From Toxonevra muliebris (lineage: Eukaryota > Arthropoda > Insecta > Diptera > Pallopteridae): a stretch of 64,000 nt of DNA. Below, in pieces: positions 55,794 through 64,000 of the stretch. Made by a program: the position numbers and the translations under genes. The notes beneath the pieces were generated by a model. That model was not told the DNA's origin. It worked only from the letters and a program-made list of their open reading frames with translations, and ran no database searches. Each line of letters begins with the position of its first letter. Positions within the stretch are counted from its first letter, which is position 1. Where the stretch lies: contig OY829327.1 of the NCBI GenBank assembly GCA_963691655.1, positions 82,472,019 to 82,536,018 of the forward strand. Reading direction: 5' to 3'.

Positions 55794-57167
55794 ATGATAA
55801 ATAACGAAAAAACCACAAACATGATGGATGTTGAGGAGAACACAAAAAAGGATTCACCACTGGCGAACCCTTTTAAGAAGAGCACAAGATTGGCACGCTC
55901 TCCAGAGAGATTAGTGCCTAATACAGAGCAAATACGCTCAAATTCTTCGCCGCCATGCTTGCAACATGTCAGTGAAGTGGAGAAAGCAGATTCAATGGAT
56001 CCGTTTAAACTATTGGGACGGAAAATTGAAGAACTCGCGGAAATGATGGGCGGTAAGCCGCCACGTAGGTCGATACATCAGCCAATGAGAGACCTGGTTG
56101 AGAAGATCCAAGAGCTATATCAAAACGTAGAAAACCATAGACAGAAGCCAGGAGATACTGTAAAGGAGATAAATAGCAGTACCCAGACCTCTCCATGGTT
56201 TAAAGCAACGATGGACGCAAAAAGAAAGCAGGACCAGGAGGCAGAAACGCCAAATACAAAGCGTAACCGAACTCTCCCAGCAAAGGAAAGAAAACCACGG
56301 GAAACGCCAAAAACGGTTGCGACAAAATCGGACGTTATACCAAAACATCCGAAGTCAAAGGAGCAAGTAACTGGAGGAGAACAAAATTGGACAGAAGTTA
56401 CAAAAAAGCAGTCGATCAAGAACAGATCTGAAAGGTCAAGCCGCGTAAAGACTCGACCAGATGCAATCGTGATTGAAAAAAATGGAGATCTTTCTTACGC
56501 AGAAATGCTCAGGAAAGTAAAAAGTGACCCCAAACTAGCTGGGCTGGGGCAGACGGTTTCTAGGATCAGAAGAACCCAGAAGGGCGACCTATTGATTCAG
56601 CTGAACGAATCCGGAGAAAAATCTGGTGCGCTCAGCGACATCATCGGCGAAACATTGGGCAATCAAGCGGTTGTCAAAACATTGACACATCGCACCACCA
56701 TTGAATGCAAGGACATAGATGAGATCACTACAAAAGAAGACATATGCGAAGCAATAAAAACACAGTTCGACCTGACTGGTGTAAGTACCTCAGACATAGT
56801 GAGTTTGAGAGAAGCATATGGTGGCACGCAAACTGCAATAATAAGCCTGCCAGCAGAAACGGCGAAGAAACTTCTAAAGGCTAGAAGAATCAAAATCGGA
56901 TGGGTAATATGTCGCATCCGGGAGCGAATAATGTTGAAACAATGCTTCAGATGCCTGGAGTATGGGCATATAGCAAGAGGGTGTAAAAATACGGACAGAT
57001 CCAAAACATGTAGAAGATGTGGTACGGATGGTCACATTGCAAAAGAATGCACTAAGGATCCTGTGTGCATGTTCTGTAAAATTGACAACCCAAAAAGTGC
57101 CAGCCACTTCGCTGGAAGCAGCAAATGCCCAACTTTTAGGAGGGCTATGAACAATAAAACGCGATGA
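55794..57167 (+). CDS. R1-clade ORF1 protein (zinc-knuckle RNA-binding), copy 1
   Basis: The frame is open from 55728. The first in-frame codon of a longer reading is GTG (55743). The first ATG is 55794, followed by ATGATG 30 bp later, so about 457 residues is the safer product. The N-terminal half is charged and low in complexity, with DSMDPFKLLGRKIEELAEMM as a possible coiled-coil. The middle domain has DLSYAEMLRKVKSDPKLAGL. Three Cys/His knuckles close the protein: CFRCLEYGHIARGC, CRRCGTDGHIAKEC and CMFCKIDNPKSASHF...C (residues 401-462 counted from the GTG). ORF1 proteins bind the element RNA and form the ribonucleoprotein. It ends at TGA 57165-57167, overlapping ORF2. Copy 2 differs at only four residues. 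Confidence 0.93.
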   Translation: MINNEKTTNMMDVEENTKKDSPLANPFKKSTRLARSPERLVPNTEQIRSNSSPPCLQHVSEVEKADSMDPFKLLGRKIEELAEMMGGKPPRRSIHQPMRDLVEKIQELYQNVENHRQKPGDTVKEINSSTQTSPWFKATMDAKRKQDQEAETPNTKRNRTLPAKERKPRETPKTVATKSDVIPKHPKSKEQVTGGEQNWTEVTKKQSIKNRSERSSRVKTRPDAIVIEKNGDLSYAEMLRKVKSDPKLAGLGQTVSRIRRTQKGDLLIQLNESGEKSGALSDIIGETLGNQAVVKTLTHRTTIECKDIDEITTKEDICEAIKTQFDLTGVSTSDIVSLREAYGGTQTAIISLPAETAKKLLKARRIKIGWVICRIRERIMLKQCFRCLEYGHIARGCKNTDRSKTCRRCGTDGHIAKECTKDPVCMFCKIDNPKSASHFAGSSKCPTFRRAMNNKTR

Positions 57168-60133
57168 AAATTATACAGATAAATCTGAACCATTGCGAAG
57201 CCGCGCAAGACTTGCTTGCACAAACGGCGAGAGAAAAGAAAGCGGACGTAGTTCTAATCAGCGAACCATACAGACTTGAGAATAAAAACATCTGTATCAG
57301 TGACAAGACTAAAAAAGCAGCAATATGGATATGCGGAAGACACGCTTTCCAAAATACCAACGAACAGTCGGATGGATTTGTAAGAGCAAAAATAAATGGT
57401 ATTTACTTTTATAGTTGCTATGCACGTCCCAGCCTGACTCCTAGTGAGTATCAGAATACTCTGGACGAAATCGTAGCAGATGCGCATGGGAAAACACCAG
57501 TTGTGATCGCTGGAGACTTTAATGCATGGGCAACAGAATGGGGCAGTAGAGTCACGAATGCGAGAGGACACAGTCTCCTGGAAACCTTTTCGCCGCTAGA
57601 CATAGTCATCGCAAATTCCGGCAATAAATTCACGTTTCGTAAAGCTGGATACGGATCTATTATAGACATCACCTTTACGAGTAGCTCTTTAGCACGTAAA
57701 ACAAGATGGCGGGTTAGTGAAGACTATACGCACAGTGATCACCAAGCAGTAATGTTTGAAATAGAAAACAAGAGATTACGTCAGAGAGGTAAAACAACCG
57801 GCCCTCGATGGAAAGACACACTGTTCGATAAGGACACATTTGAAGAAATATTGACCACACATAATTTGACGCCCGGGACGGCAGAAAATGCAGCAAGCCA
57901 ATTAACATATTTGGTAACTTCTGCTTGTGACGCAGCAATGCCCAGAAGGATGCCCAGCAAACAAGGCTCACCATGCTACTGGTGGAACGAAGAAATCAAA
58001 GCTCTTAGAAGTGAATGTTTAAAAGCCAGACGTAAAGTTCAGCGATCTAGGGGAAGACCTGGATTCTTACAGCTGCTCGAAGCTTTTAGAAATGCGCGGA
58101 AATCTCTGCAGAAGGCGATCAAAAACAGCAAAAGAACTTGTTTTAAAAATATATGTGACGAAGCAGATATAAACCCTTGGGGCACTGCTTATAGAATTGT
58201 AATGACGAAGCTGAAAGGCCAAAGATCACCACAGATAACATGCCCTGTAATGCTGGATAGCATTATAAAGACGTTATTTCCACAGCGGCAGGTAATTTTC
58301 ACATATGATGACGGCGAAGCGAATAATGAAGAAATCGCACCAGTTACCGAAGAAGAGGTGCTCGAAGCATGTAAGAAAGTAGGCGACAAAAAAGCACCAG
58401 GACCCGACGGTATCCCCAATAAAGCTTTGAAAACGGCAGTCTACAAAAGACCGGAAATCTTCGTCGAAGTAATCCAAAAATGTTTAGAAGAAGGAATATT
58501 TCCAGATCAGTGGAAACTACAGAGGTTAGTTCTGCTGCCGAAAGGAAATAAGCCACCGGGAGATCCATCGTCATATCGGCCAATCTGCCTGCTTGACACA
58601 ATGGGCAAAATACTGGAGCGTGTAATCTACAACAGGTTACTGCCCATCGCGGAAGAGAACGGAGCACTGTCAAACTGTCAGTTCGGGTTTCGTAAAGCTC
58701 GATCCACCGTAAGTGCCATTAAAATGGTGGTAGACATTGCAGCGGAAGCAATAGAAGGCATAAGATGGAAAGGAGGTGCGAAACAATATTGCGCAGTGGT
58801 TACATTAGATGTAAAAAACGCATTTAACTCTGCCAACTGGATGCACATAAAAGGCTCTCTGGCAAGAATGAACGCACCGAAATACATACGAAGAATAATC
58901 GACAGTTACTTCAAAAACAGAAAGCTGGAGTATGAAAGCGACGAGGGATTAAAATACTACAACATCTCGGCAGGTGTTCCACAAGGATCTGTGCTAGGAC
59001 CTCTACTGTGGAATATCATGTATGACGGAATATTGAGACTATCATTCCCACCAGGAGTAAAAGTAGTGGGGTACGCAGACGATATTGCGATAGTTACAGT
59101 GGCGAAACATATCCAGGAAATCGAGGCGATTACTAATGAAGCGGTGGCCACAATAAACCAATGGCTAAGATCAGCTGGTCTTGAATTAGCTGCACAAAAA
59201 ACGGAGGCGGTACTAATTAGTAGTCGAAAGGTTGTCGAACATGCAAATATACAAGTAGGCAATCAAATAATAAAATCGAAGTCGTCAATTAAATATCTGG
59301 GTGTGATGATAGACAACAGACTGAACTTCAGAGCTCACTTGGACTATGTTAAAGAAAAGGCGTCTAGTATCCAGGCAGTGCTGTCTAGAATAATGCCAAA
59401 CATTGGTGGACCAAGGTATGGTCGAAGGGTGTTACTTTCTAGAGTAGTAAGCTCAGTCTTGCTTTACGCTGCTCCAATCTGGGCTGGAGCTTTGGTGACA
59501 AAGGAGTGCCGAAAGAAACTGTCACGTGTATACAGGCTGAGCGCTCTAAGAACAATAAGTGGGTTTCGGACAATTTCGGAAGATGCGGCATGCGTCGTAG
59601 CTGGTATGATACCGATCGATATACTAGCGGACGAAATGAAACGAGTCTATCGCAGAAGGAGCGGAAATCAGTTGCAACAAGATATTCCAGGCATAGCGAA
59701 CGAAGAAAGGCTAGCATCATTAGCCATTTGGCAGAATAGATGGGAGAACTCATCGAAAGGCAGGTGGACGTATATACTTATCCCTAAGATTGAAACGTGG
59801 ATAAATAAAAAATATGGAGAGACAAATTATCATATAACCCAGTTTTTAACGGGTCATGGAGGGTACAGAAAGTATCTGTACAGATTTAAGCATGACGACT
59901 CCCCACTTTGTCCTATCTGTAGGGACCAAGAAGAAGATGTAGAACACGTAATTTTCAACTGTCGGCGTTTCAGCCCAACAAATATGACGTTGCCAAGCCC
60001 ATCATGCATTATAGAGTGTATGATCCAGTCGGAGGAAGACTGGTCAGAAATAAGTGGGTTCATCACGAATGTGCAAAATGACCTAAGGAGAATTGAACGT
60101 CTTAGGAGAGCAGACTTGACGAATACAGCCTAA
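57164..60133 (+). CDS. R1-clade ORF2 endonuclease/reverse transcriptase, copy 1
   Basis: 989 residues, starting at the ATG of the ATGA overlap with ORF1. The N-terminal apurinic-type endonuclease has QINLN (Q5), SEPY (E34), AGDFNAW (D118, N120) and SDH (191-193), all expected active-site residues. The reverse transcriptase includes KAPGPDGIPNKALK, SSYRPICLLDTMGKILERV, FGFRKARST, VTLDVKNAFNSANW, GVPQGSVLGPLLWN and the catalytic YADD at 637-640. The C-terminal domain has a CCHC motif, CPIC...H...C (residues 916, 919, 928 and 933), usual for R1-like proteins. There are no stops or frameshifts. The enzyme would nick the target and prime reverse transcription in the nucleus. R1 clade is strongly supported by domain wording; Waldo/Mino-type placement is an inference from the AC target. 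Confidence 0.95.
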   Translation: MKIIQINLNHCEAAQDLLAQTAREKKADVVLISEPYRLENKNICISDKTKKAAIWICGRHAFQNTNEQSDGFVRAKINGIYFYSCYARPSLTPSEYQNTLDEIVADAHGKTPVVIAGDFNAWATEWGSRVTNARGHSLLETFSPLDIVIANSGNKFTFRKAGYGSIIDITFTSSSLARKTRWRVSEDYTHSDHQAVMFEIENKRLRQRGKTTGPRWKDTLFDKDTFEEILTTHNLTPGTAENAASQLTYLVTSACDAAMPRRMPSKQGSPCYWWNEEIKALRSECLKARRKVQRSRGRPGFLQLLEAFRNARKSLQKAIKNSKRTCFKNICDEADINPWGTAYRIVMTKLKGQRSPQITCPVMLDSIIKTLFPQRQVIFTYDDGEANNEEIAPVTEEEVLEACKKVGDKKAPGPDGIPNKALKTAVYKRPEIFVEVIQKCLEEGIFPDQWKLQRLVLLPKGNKPPGDPSSYRPICLLDTMGKILERVIYNRLLPIAEENGALSNCQFGFRKARSTVSAIKMVVDIAAEAIEGIRWKGGAKQYCAVVTLDVKNAFNSANWMHIKGSLARMNAPKYIRRIIDSYFKNRKLEYESDEGLKYYNISAGVPQGSVLGPLLWNIMYDGILRLSFPPGVKVVGYADDIAIVTVAKHIQEIEAITNEAVATINQWLRSAGLELAAQKTEAVLISSRKVVEHANIQVGNQIIKSKSSIKYLGVMIDNRLNFRAHLDYVKEKASSIQAVLSRIMPNIGGPRYGRRVLLSRVVSSVLLYAAPIWAGALVTKECRKKLSRVYRLSALRTISGFRTISEDAACVVAGMIPIDILADEMKRVYRRRSGNQLQQDIPGIANEERLASLAIWQNRWENSSKGRWTYILIPKIETWINKKYGETNYHITQFLTGHGGYRKYLYRFKHDDSPLCPICRDQEEDVEHVIFNCRRFSPTNMTLPSPSCIIECMIQSEEDWSEISGFITNVQNDLRRIERLRRADLTNTA

Positions 60134-60337
60134 AGGCTAACCAGCCCCGCGAAGTAATACCTAACGGCAGTACCGCGGGGATAGTGGTTGACGAGCAGGG
60201 GGGTGAGGTTTAGTACGTAGGTGCATTACTGAGCAGATCCAGTCAGTATGTGAATCGTGCATGCCAATAGTACGGACTACTGGTATCTATGAAGATTCCT
60301 CACCTCCAGGGCGCATCCAAATAAAAAAAAAAAAAAA
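60134..60337 (+). other. 3' UTR and poly(A) of R1-clade copy 1
   Basis: Contains AATACCTAACGGCAGTACC with a GC-rich pairable CCCCGCG...CGCGGGG, GTTTAGTACGTAGG, and GGTATCTATGAAGATTCC just before the A run. The first two blocks recur in the LINE remnant at 4330-4462 and the last in the fragment at 53917-54537. This suggests a conserved structure recognised by the reverse transcriptase. Confidence 0.75.
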
Positions 60338-61241
60338 TATATATACAGGGCTGAGCTTCAGGCTACTGTGGGGGTCAGCGGGTGGCGGATAGCTGAACGG
60401 CCGGCAGTCATGCCGGCTAGCTGCGAATAACAAATAAGCAGTCCCCGACCAAGAGCGGCAGAGGTGGAGGGTGTGTCTTAAAAGGCCACAATACCCAATG
60501 AAGATCTGTGACAGGACGAGTAGGCACCGTCCTTGGCGTAGGTGCTCCCCACCCCGGGGTGGCATCGTGGGACAACGTTACAGAGTCCAAGCAGGCGTAT
60601 TTCAACATTAACTTACCCTATGACTCTGTCAATTGGGTCTAAAGGTGTTTTTGGGTGGATGCAACAGCCTGGAATCTTCGTGAACCACATCAGTATATAG
60701 TACCGGGAATGCGTGTCACGCCGTAAGCCGCTACTCGGCTTCAACCACTGGGTTGAAGGGCTCGAGCTAGTACGGACGGCGGGCCCACATGATTGGTACT
60801 GTAGAAAGATGAGTAGGAGGGAATTTCCATGTGAATCATGGACGTCAGGATCTGAGACCAGTAAGATCTTGATGGAATGGAAAACTGGATGACACGATTT
60901 GGAATAGATGAACCCTGGGCTGACAACTGTGGCATTCGGTTACCTTAGTAAGCGGAGTGAAATCCAGCGGAAACGGCTCTCCGGCTAATGTTACAGTTGC
61001 CCCCGTCCCGTTAAAACCATGGCAGGTCTCAAAGAACGCTCAACGTTTCGCATCATTAAGTTGGTGGTGTGGGCTCAGATGTAATATTCCTGACTAATAC
61101 TGATCCGGCTCTGAACACAAATTCTCATAAAGGCTTGTGTCAACCCTTGCATGGCCTCCCTGCTTGCATAGATAACCATGGGATTGCGAGGTGACCACAC
61201 ATCGGGCAGAGATAACGACTTTGAGAGGGGACCCAATTACA

Positions 61242-62615
61242 ATGATAAATAATGAAAAAACCACAAACATGATGGATGTTGAGGAGAACACAAAAAAGGA
61301 TTCACCACTGGCGAACCCTTTTAAGAAGAGCACAAGATTGGCACGCTCTCCAGAGAGATTAGTGCCTAATACAGAGCAAATACGCTCAAATTCTTCGCCG
61401 CCATGCTTGCAACATGTCAGTGAAGTGGAGAAAGCAGATTCAATGGATCCGTTTAAACTATTGGGACGGAAAATTGAAGAACTCGCGGAAATGATGGGCG
61501 GTAAGCCGCCACGTAGGTCGATACATCAGCCAATGAGAGACCTGGTTGAGAAGATCCAAGAGCTATATCAAAACGTAGAAAACCATAGACAGAAGCCAGG
61601 AGATACTGTAAAGGAGATAAATAGCAGTACCCAGACCTCTCCATGGTTTAAAGCAACGATGGACGCAAAAAGAAAGCAGGACCAGGAGGCAGAAACGCCA
61701 AATACAAAGCGTAACCGAACTCTCCCAGCAAAGGAAAGAAAACCACGGGAAGCGCCAAAAACGGTTGCGACAAAATCGGACGTTATACCAAAACATCCGA
61801 AGTCAAAGGAGCAAGTAACTGTAGGAGAACAAAATTGGACAGAAGTTACAAAAAAGCAGTCGATCAAGAACAGATCTGAAAGGTCAAGCCGCGTAAAGAC
61901 TCGACCAGATGCAATCGTGATTGAAAAAAATGGAGATCTTTCTTACGCAGAAATGCTCAGGAAAGTAAAAAGTGACCCCAAACTAGCTGGACTGGGGCAG
62001 ACGGTTTCTAGGATCAGAAGAACCCAGAAGGGCGACCTATTGATTCAGCTGAACGAATCCGGAGAAAAATCTGGTGCGCTCAGCGACATCATCGGCGAAA
62101 CATTGGGCAATCAAGCGGTTGTCAAATCATTGACACATCGCACCACCATTGAATGCAAGGATATAGATGAGATCACTACAAAAGAAGACATATGCGAAGC
62201 AATAAAAACACAGTTCGACCTGACTGGTGTAAGTACCTCAGACATAGTGAGTTTGAGAGAAGCATATGGTGGCACGCAAACTGCACTAATAAGCCTGCCA
62301 GCAGAAACGGCAAAGAAACTTCTAAAGGCTAGAAGAATCAAAATCGGATGGGTAATATGTCGCATCCGGGAGCGAATAATGTTGAAACAATGCTTCAGAT
62401 GCCTGGAGTATGGGCATATAGCAAGAGGGTGTAAAAATACGGACAGATCCAAAACATGTAGAAGATGTGGTACGGATGGTCATATTGCAAAAGAATGCAC
62501 TAAGGATCCTGTGTGCATGTTCTGTAAAATTGACAACCCAAAAAGTGCCAGCCACTTCGCTGGAAGCAGCAAATGCCCAACTTTTAGGAGGGCTATGAAC
62601 AATAAAACGCGATGA
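61242..62615 (+). CDS. R1-clade ORF1 protein, copy 2
   Basis: Same layout as the copy 1 ORF1 (first ATG 61242; an in-frame GTG at 61191 would add 17 residues). It carries the same three zinc knuckles. It differs from copy 1 at four residues: PRET to PREA, VTGG to VTVG, VKTLTH to VKSLTH and QTAIIS to QTALIS. It is uninterrupted, and its TGA overlaps the ORF2 ATG as in copy 1. Confidence 0.93.
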   Translation: MINNEKTTNMMDVEENTKKDSPLANPFKKSTRLARSPERLVPNTEQIRSNSSPPCLQHVSEVEKADSMDPFKLLGRKIEELAEMMGGKPPRRSIHQPMRDLVEKIQELYQNVENHRQKPGDTVKEINSSTQTSPWFKATMDAKRKQDQEAETPNTKRNRTLPAKERKPREAPKTVATKSDVIPKHPKSKEQVTVGEQNWTEVTKKQSIKNRSERSSRVKTRPDAIVIEKNGDLSYAEMLRKVKSDPKLAGLGQTVSRIRRTQKGDLLIQLNESGEKSGALSDIIGETLGNQAVVKSLTHRTTIECKDIDEITTKEDICEAIKTQFDLTGVSTSDIVSLREAYGGTQTALISLPAETAKKLLKARRIKIGWVICRIRERIMLKQCFRCLEYGHIARGCKNTDRSKTCRRCGTDGHIAKECTKDPVCMFCKIDNPKSASHFAGSSKCPTFRRAMNNKTR

Positions 62616-64000
62616 AAATTATACAGATAAATCTGAACCATTGCGAAGCCGCGCAAGACTTGCTTGCACAAACGGCGAGAGAAAAGAAAGCGGACGTAGT
62701 TCTAATCAGCGAACCATACAGACTTGAGAATAAAAACATCTGTATCAGTGACAAGACTAAAAAAGCAGCAATATGGATATGCGGAAGACACGCTTTCCAA
62801 AATACCAACGAACAGTCGGATGGATTTGTAAGAGCAAAAATAAATGGTATTTACTTTTATAGTTGCTATGCACGTCCCAGCCTGACTCCTAGTGAGTATC
62901 AGAATACTCTGGACGAAATCGTAGCAGATGCGCATGGGAAAACACCAGTTGTGATCGCTGGAGACTTTAATGCATGGGCAACAGAATGGGGCAGTAGAGT
63001 CACGAATGCGAGAGGACACAGTCTCCTGGAAACCTTTTCGCCGCTAGACATAGTCATCGCAAATTCCGGCAATAAATTCACGTTTCGTAAAGCTGGATAC
63101 GGATCTATTATAGACATCACCTTTACGAGTAGCTCTCTAGCACGTAAAACAAGATGGCGGGTTAGTGAAGACTATACGCACAGTGATCACCAAGCAGTAA
63201 TGTTTGAAATAGAAAACAAGAGATTACGTCAGAGAGGTAAAACAACCGGCCCTCGATGGAAAGACACACTGTTCGATAAGGACACATTTGAAGAAATATT
63301 GACCACACATAATTTGACGCCCGGGACGGCAGAAAATGCAGCAAGCCAATTAACATATTTGGTAACTTCTGCTTGTGACGCAGCAATGCCCAGAAGGATG
63401 CCCAGCAAACAAGGCTCACCATGCTACTGGTGGAACGAAGAAATCAAAGCTCTTAGAAGTGAATGTTTAAAAGCCAGACGTAAAGTTCAGCGATCTAGGG
63501 GAAGACCTGGATTCTTACAGCTGCTCGAAGCTTTTAGAAATGCGCGGAAATCTCTGCAGAAGGCGATCAAAAACAGCAAAAGAACTTGTTTTAAAAATAT
63601 ATGTGACGAAGCAGATATAAACCCTTGGGGCACTGCTTATAGAATTGTAATGACGAAGCTGAAAGGCCAAAGATCACCACAGATAACATGCCCTGTAATG
63701 CTGGATAGCATTATAAAGACGTTATTTCCACAGCGGCAGGTAATTTTCACATATGATGACGGCGAAGCGAATAATGAAGAAATCGCACCAATTAGTACCG
63801 AAGAAGAGGTGCTCGAAGCATGTAAGAAAGTAGGCGACAAAAAAGCACCAGGACCCGACGGTATCCCCAATAAAGCTTTGAAAACGGCAGTCTACAAAAG
63901 ACCGGAAATCTTCGTCGAAGTAATCCAAAAATGTTTAGAAGAAGGAATATTTCCAGATCAGTGGAAACTACAGAGGTTAGTTCTGCTGCCGAAAGGAAAT
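62612..64000 (+). CDS. R1-clade ORF2, copy 2, 5' part only
   Basis: The first 463 residues are present: endonuclease with QINLN, SEPY, GDFNAW and SDH, then the linker and the start of the reverse transcriptase (KAPGPDGIPNKALK, WKLQRLVLLPKGN at the window edge). It is open to the end of the window. It differs from copy 1 by an in-frame three-base difference at about 63790 (APIST versus APVT before EEEVL). The rest must be read from the neighbouring sequence. Confidence 0.93.
   Translation, partial: MKIIQINLNHCEAAQDLLAQTAREKKADVVLISEPYRLENKNICISDKTKKAAIWICGRHAFQNTNEQSDGFVRAKINGIYFYSCYARPSLTPSEYQNTLDEIVADAHGKTPVVIAGDFNAWATEWGSRVTNARGHSLLETFSPLDIVIANSGNKFTFRKAGYGSIIDITFTSSSLARKTRWRVSEDYTHSDHQAVMFEIENKRLRQRGKTTGPRWKDTLFDKDTFEEILTTHNLTPGTAENAASQLTYLVTSACDAAMPRRMPSKQGSPCYWWNEEIKALRSECLKARRKVQRSRGRPGFLQLLEAFRNARKSLQKAIKNSKRTCFKNICDEADINPWGTAYRIVMTKLKGQRSPQITCPVMLDSIIKTLFPQRQVIFTYDDGEANNEEIAPISTEEEVLEACKKVGDKKAPGPDGIPNKALKTAVYKRPEIFVEVIQKCLEEGIFPDQWKLQRLVLLPKGN

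Larger units (their letters stand above)
54891..60337 (+). mobile_element. Full-length R1-clade non-LTR retrotransposon, copy 1
   Basis: The element begins near GGCTGAGCTTCAGGCTACTG (54899, preceded by a short duplicated GGCTCACAG) and ends in a 15-base A run (60323-60337). It has an approximately 0.85-kb 5' UTR, ORF1, ORF2 overlapping by four bases, and a 0.2-kb 3' UTR. TATATATACAG occurs immediately before this element (54880-54890) and again between its poly(A) and copy 2 (60338-60348), consistent with a target duplication. Total is about 5.45 kb. Both ORFs are uninterrupted, so this copy may be competent, subject to experimental proof. Confidence 0.93.
60348..64000 (+). mobile_element. 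R1-clade non-LTR retrotransposon, copy 2 (cut by window end)
   Basis: It starts GGGCTGAGCTTCAGGCTACTG directly after TATATATACA and repeats copy 1 at an offset of about 5448 bp. The 5' UTR lacks one T in GGTGTTTTTTGGG, and a handful of substitutions distinguish it. It is head-to-tail with copy 1 with no host DNA between apart from the short TATATATACAG. The 3' part is outside the window. Confidence 0.94.

Noticed and set aside
56115..57004. Antisense open frames opposite the R1-clade ORF1 and ORF2
   Set aside because: They are shadows of real coding frames on the plus strand, and the pattern repeats identically in copy 2.

Overview
This window is repeat-dense, AT-rich eukaryotic DNA, very probably from a dipteran insect. 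A tephritid fruit fly is the best guess, because of the mix of mellifera-type mariner (DD34D), rosa/Visitor-type DD41D, DD37E and R1-clade elements, but the sequence alone does not prove the species. There are no prokaryotic features. Almost everything that can be named is a transposable element or its debris. The only convincing host-gene piece is one small first coding exon on the minus strand (8290-8496) with a signal-peptide-like start and a clean splice donor.

Layout. Positions 1-8.3 kb hold a diverged 142-bp tandem repeat, a hAT-like element with an 8-bp target duplication, an AAGTGCTT-rich hAT-like element, a LINE 3' remnant, a broken Tc1/mariner element (4471-5733) and a GTTGAA-rich inverted-repeat element. 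After the candidate exon and its upstream region come more hAT-like non-autonomous elements (9.5-15.8 kb). Two degenerate Tc1-like elements follow (15.9-18.6 kb), the second split by a foldback repeat called family A here. Next are a DD41D element (19868-21106) and a TTAA-flanked MITE. 24.4-26.3 kb is a nested mosaic: a MITE abuts a hAT-like element, which contains a second hAT-like element packed with TGACTTCA motifs. 27.8-29.1 kb is a nearly complete mariner, followed by a hAT-like element with a GCGCG-containing minisatellite and a 1.6-kb foldback element.

32.8-40.9 kb contains two tRNA-derived SINE copies plus a fragment, a DD37E transposase pseudogene, a TCGATAC-rich hAT-like element, a 707-bp deletion derivative of the mariner, and a LINE RNase H remnant next to a second family A copy. 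41-51 kb carries second copies of several earlier repeats (the AAGTGCTT element, the TTCTAC-rich repeat and the hAT-like element). It ends with a third family A copy into which a second DD37E element has inserted.

The last 10 kb is the most notable part. After a 5'-truncated R1-like fragment with 16-bp target duplications and an (AC)21 microsatellite come two head-to-tail, nearly identical R1-clade non-LTR retrotransposons. The first is complete (54891-60337). Its ORF1 carries three zinc knuckles, its ORF2 is an endonuclease/reverse transcriptase, and the two overlap by ATGA. The second is cut by the window edge. Within each element ORF1 (RNA-binding) and ORF2 would work together in target-primed reverse transcription. 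All other transposases here are visibly broken, so the short inverted-repeat elements would have to be mobilised from elsewhere.
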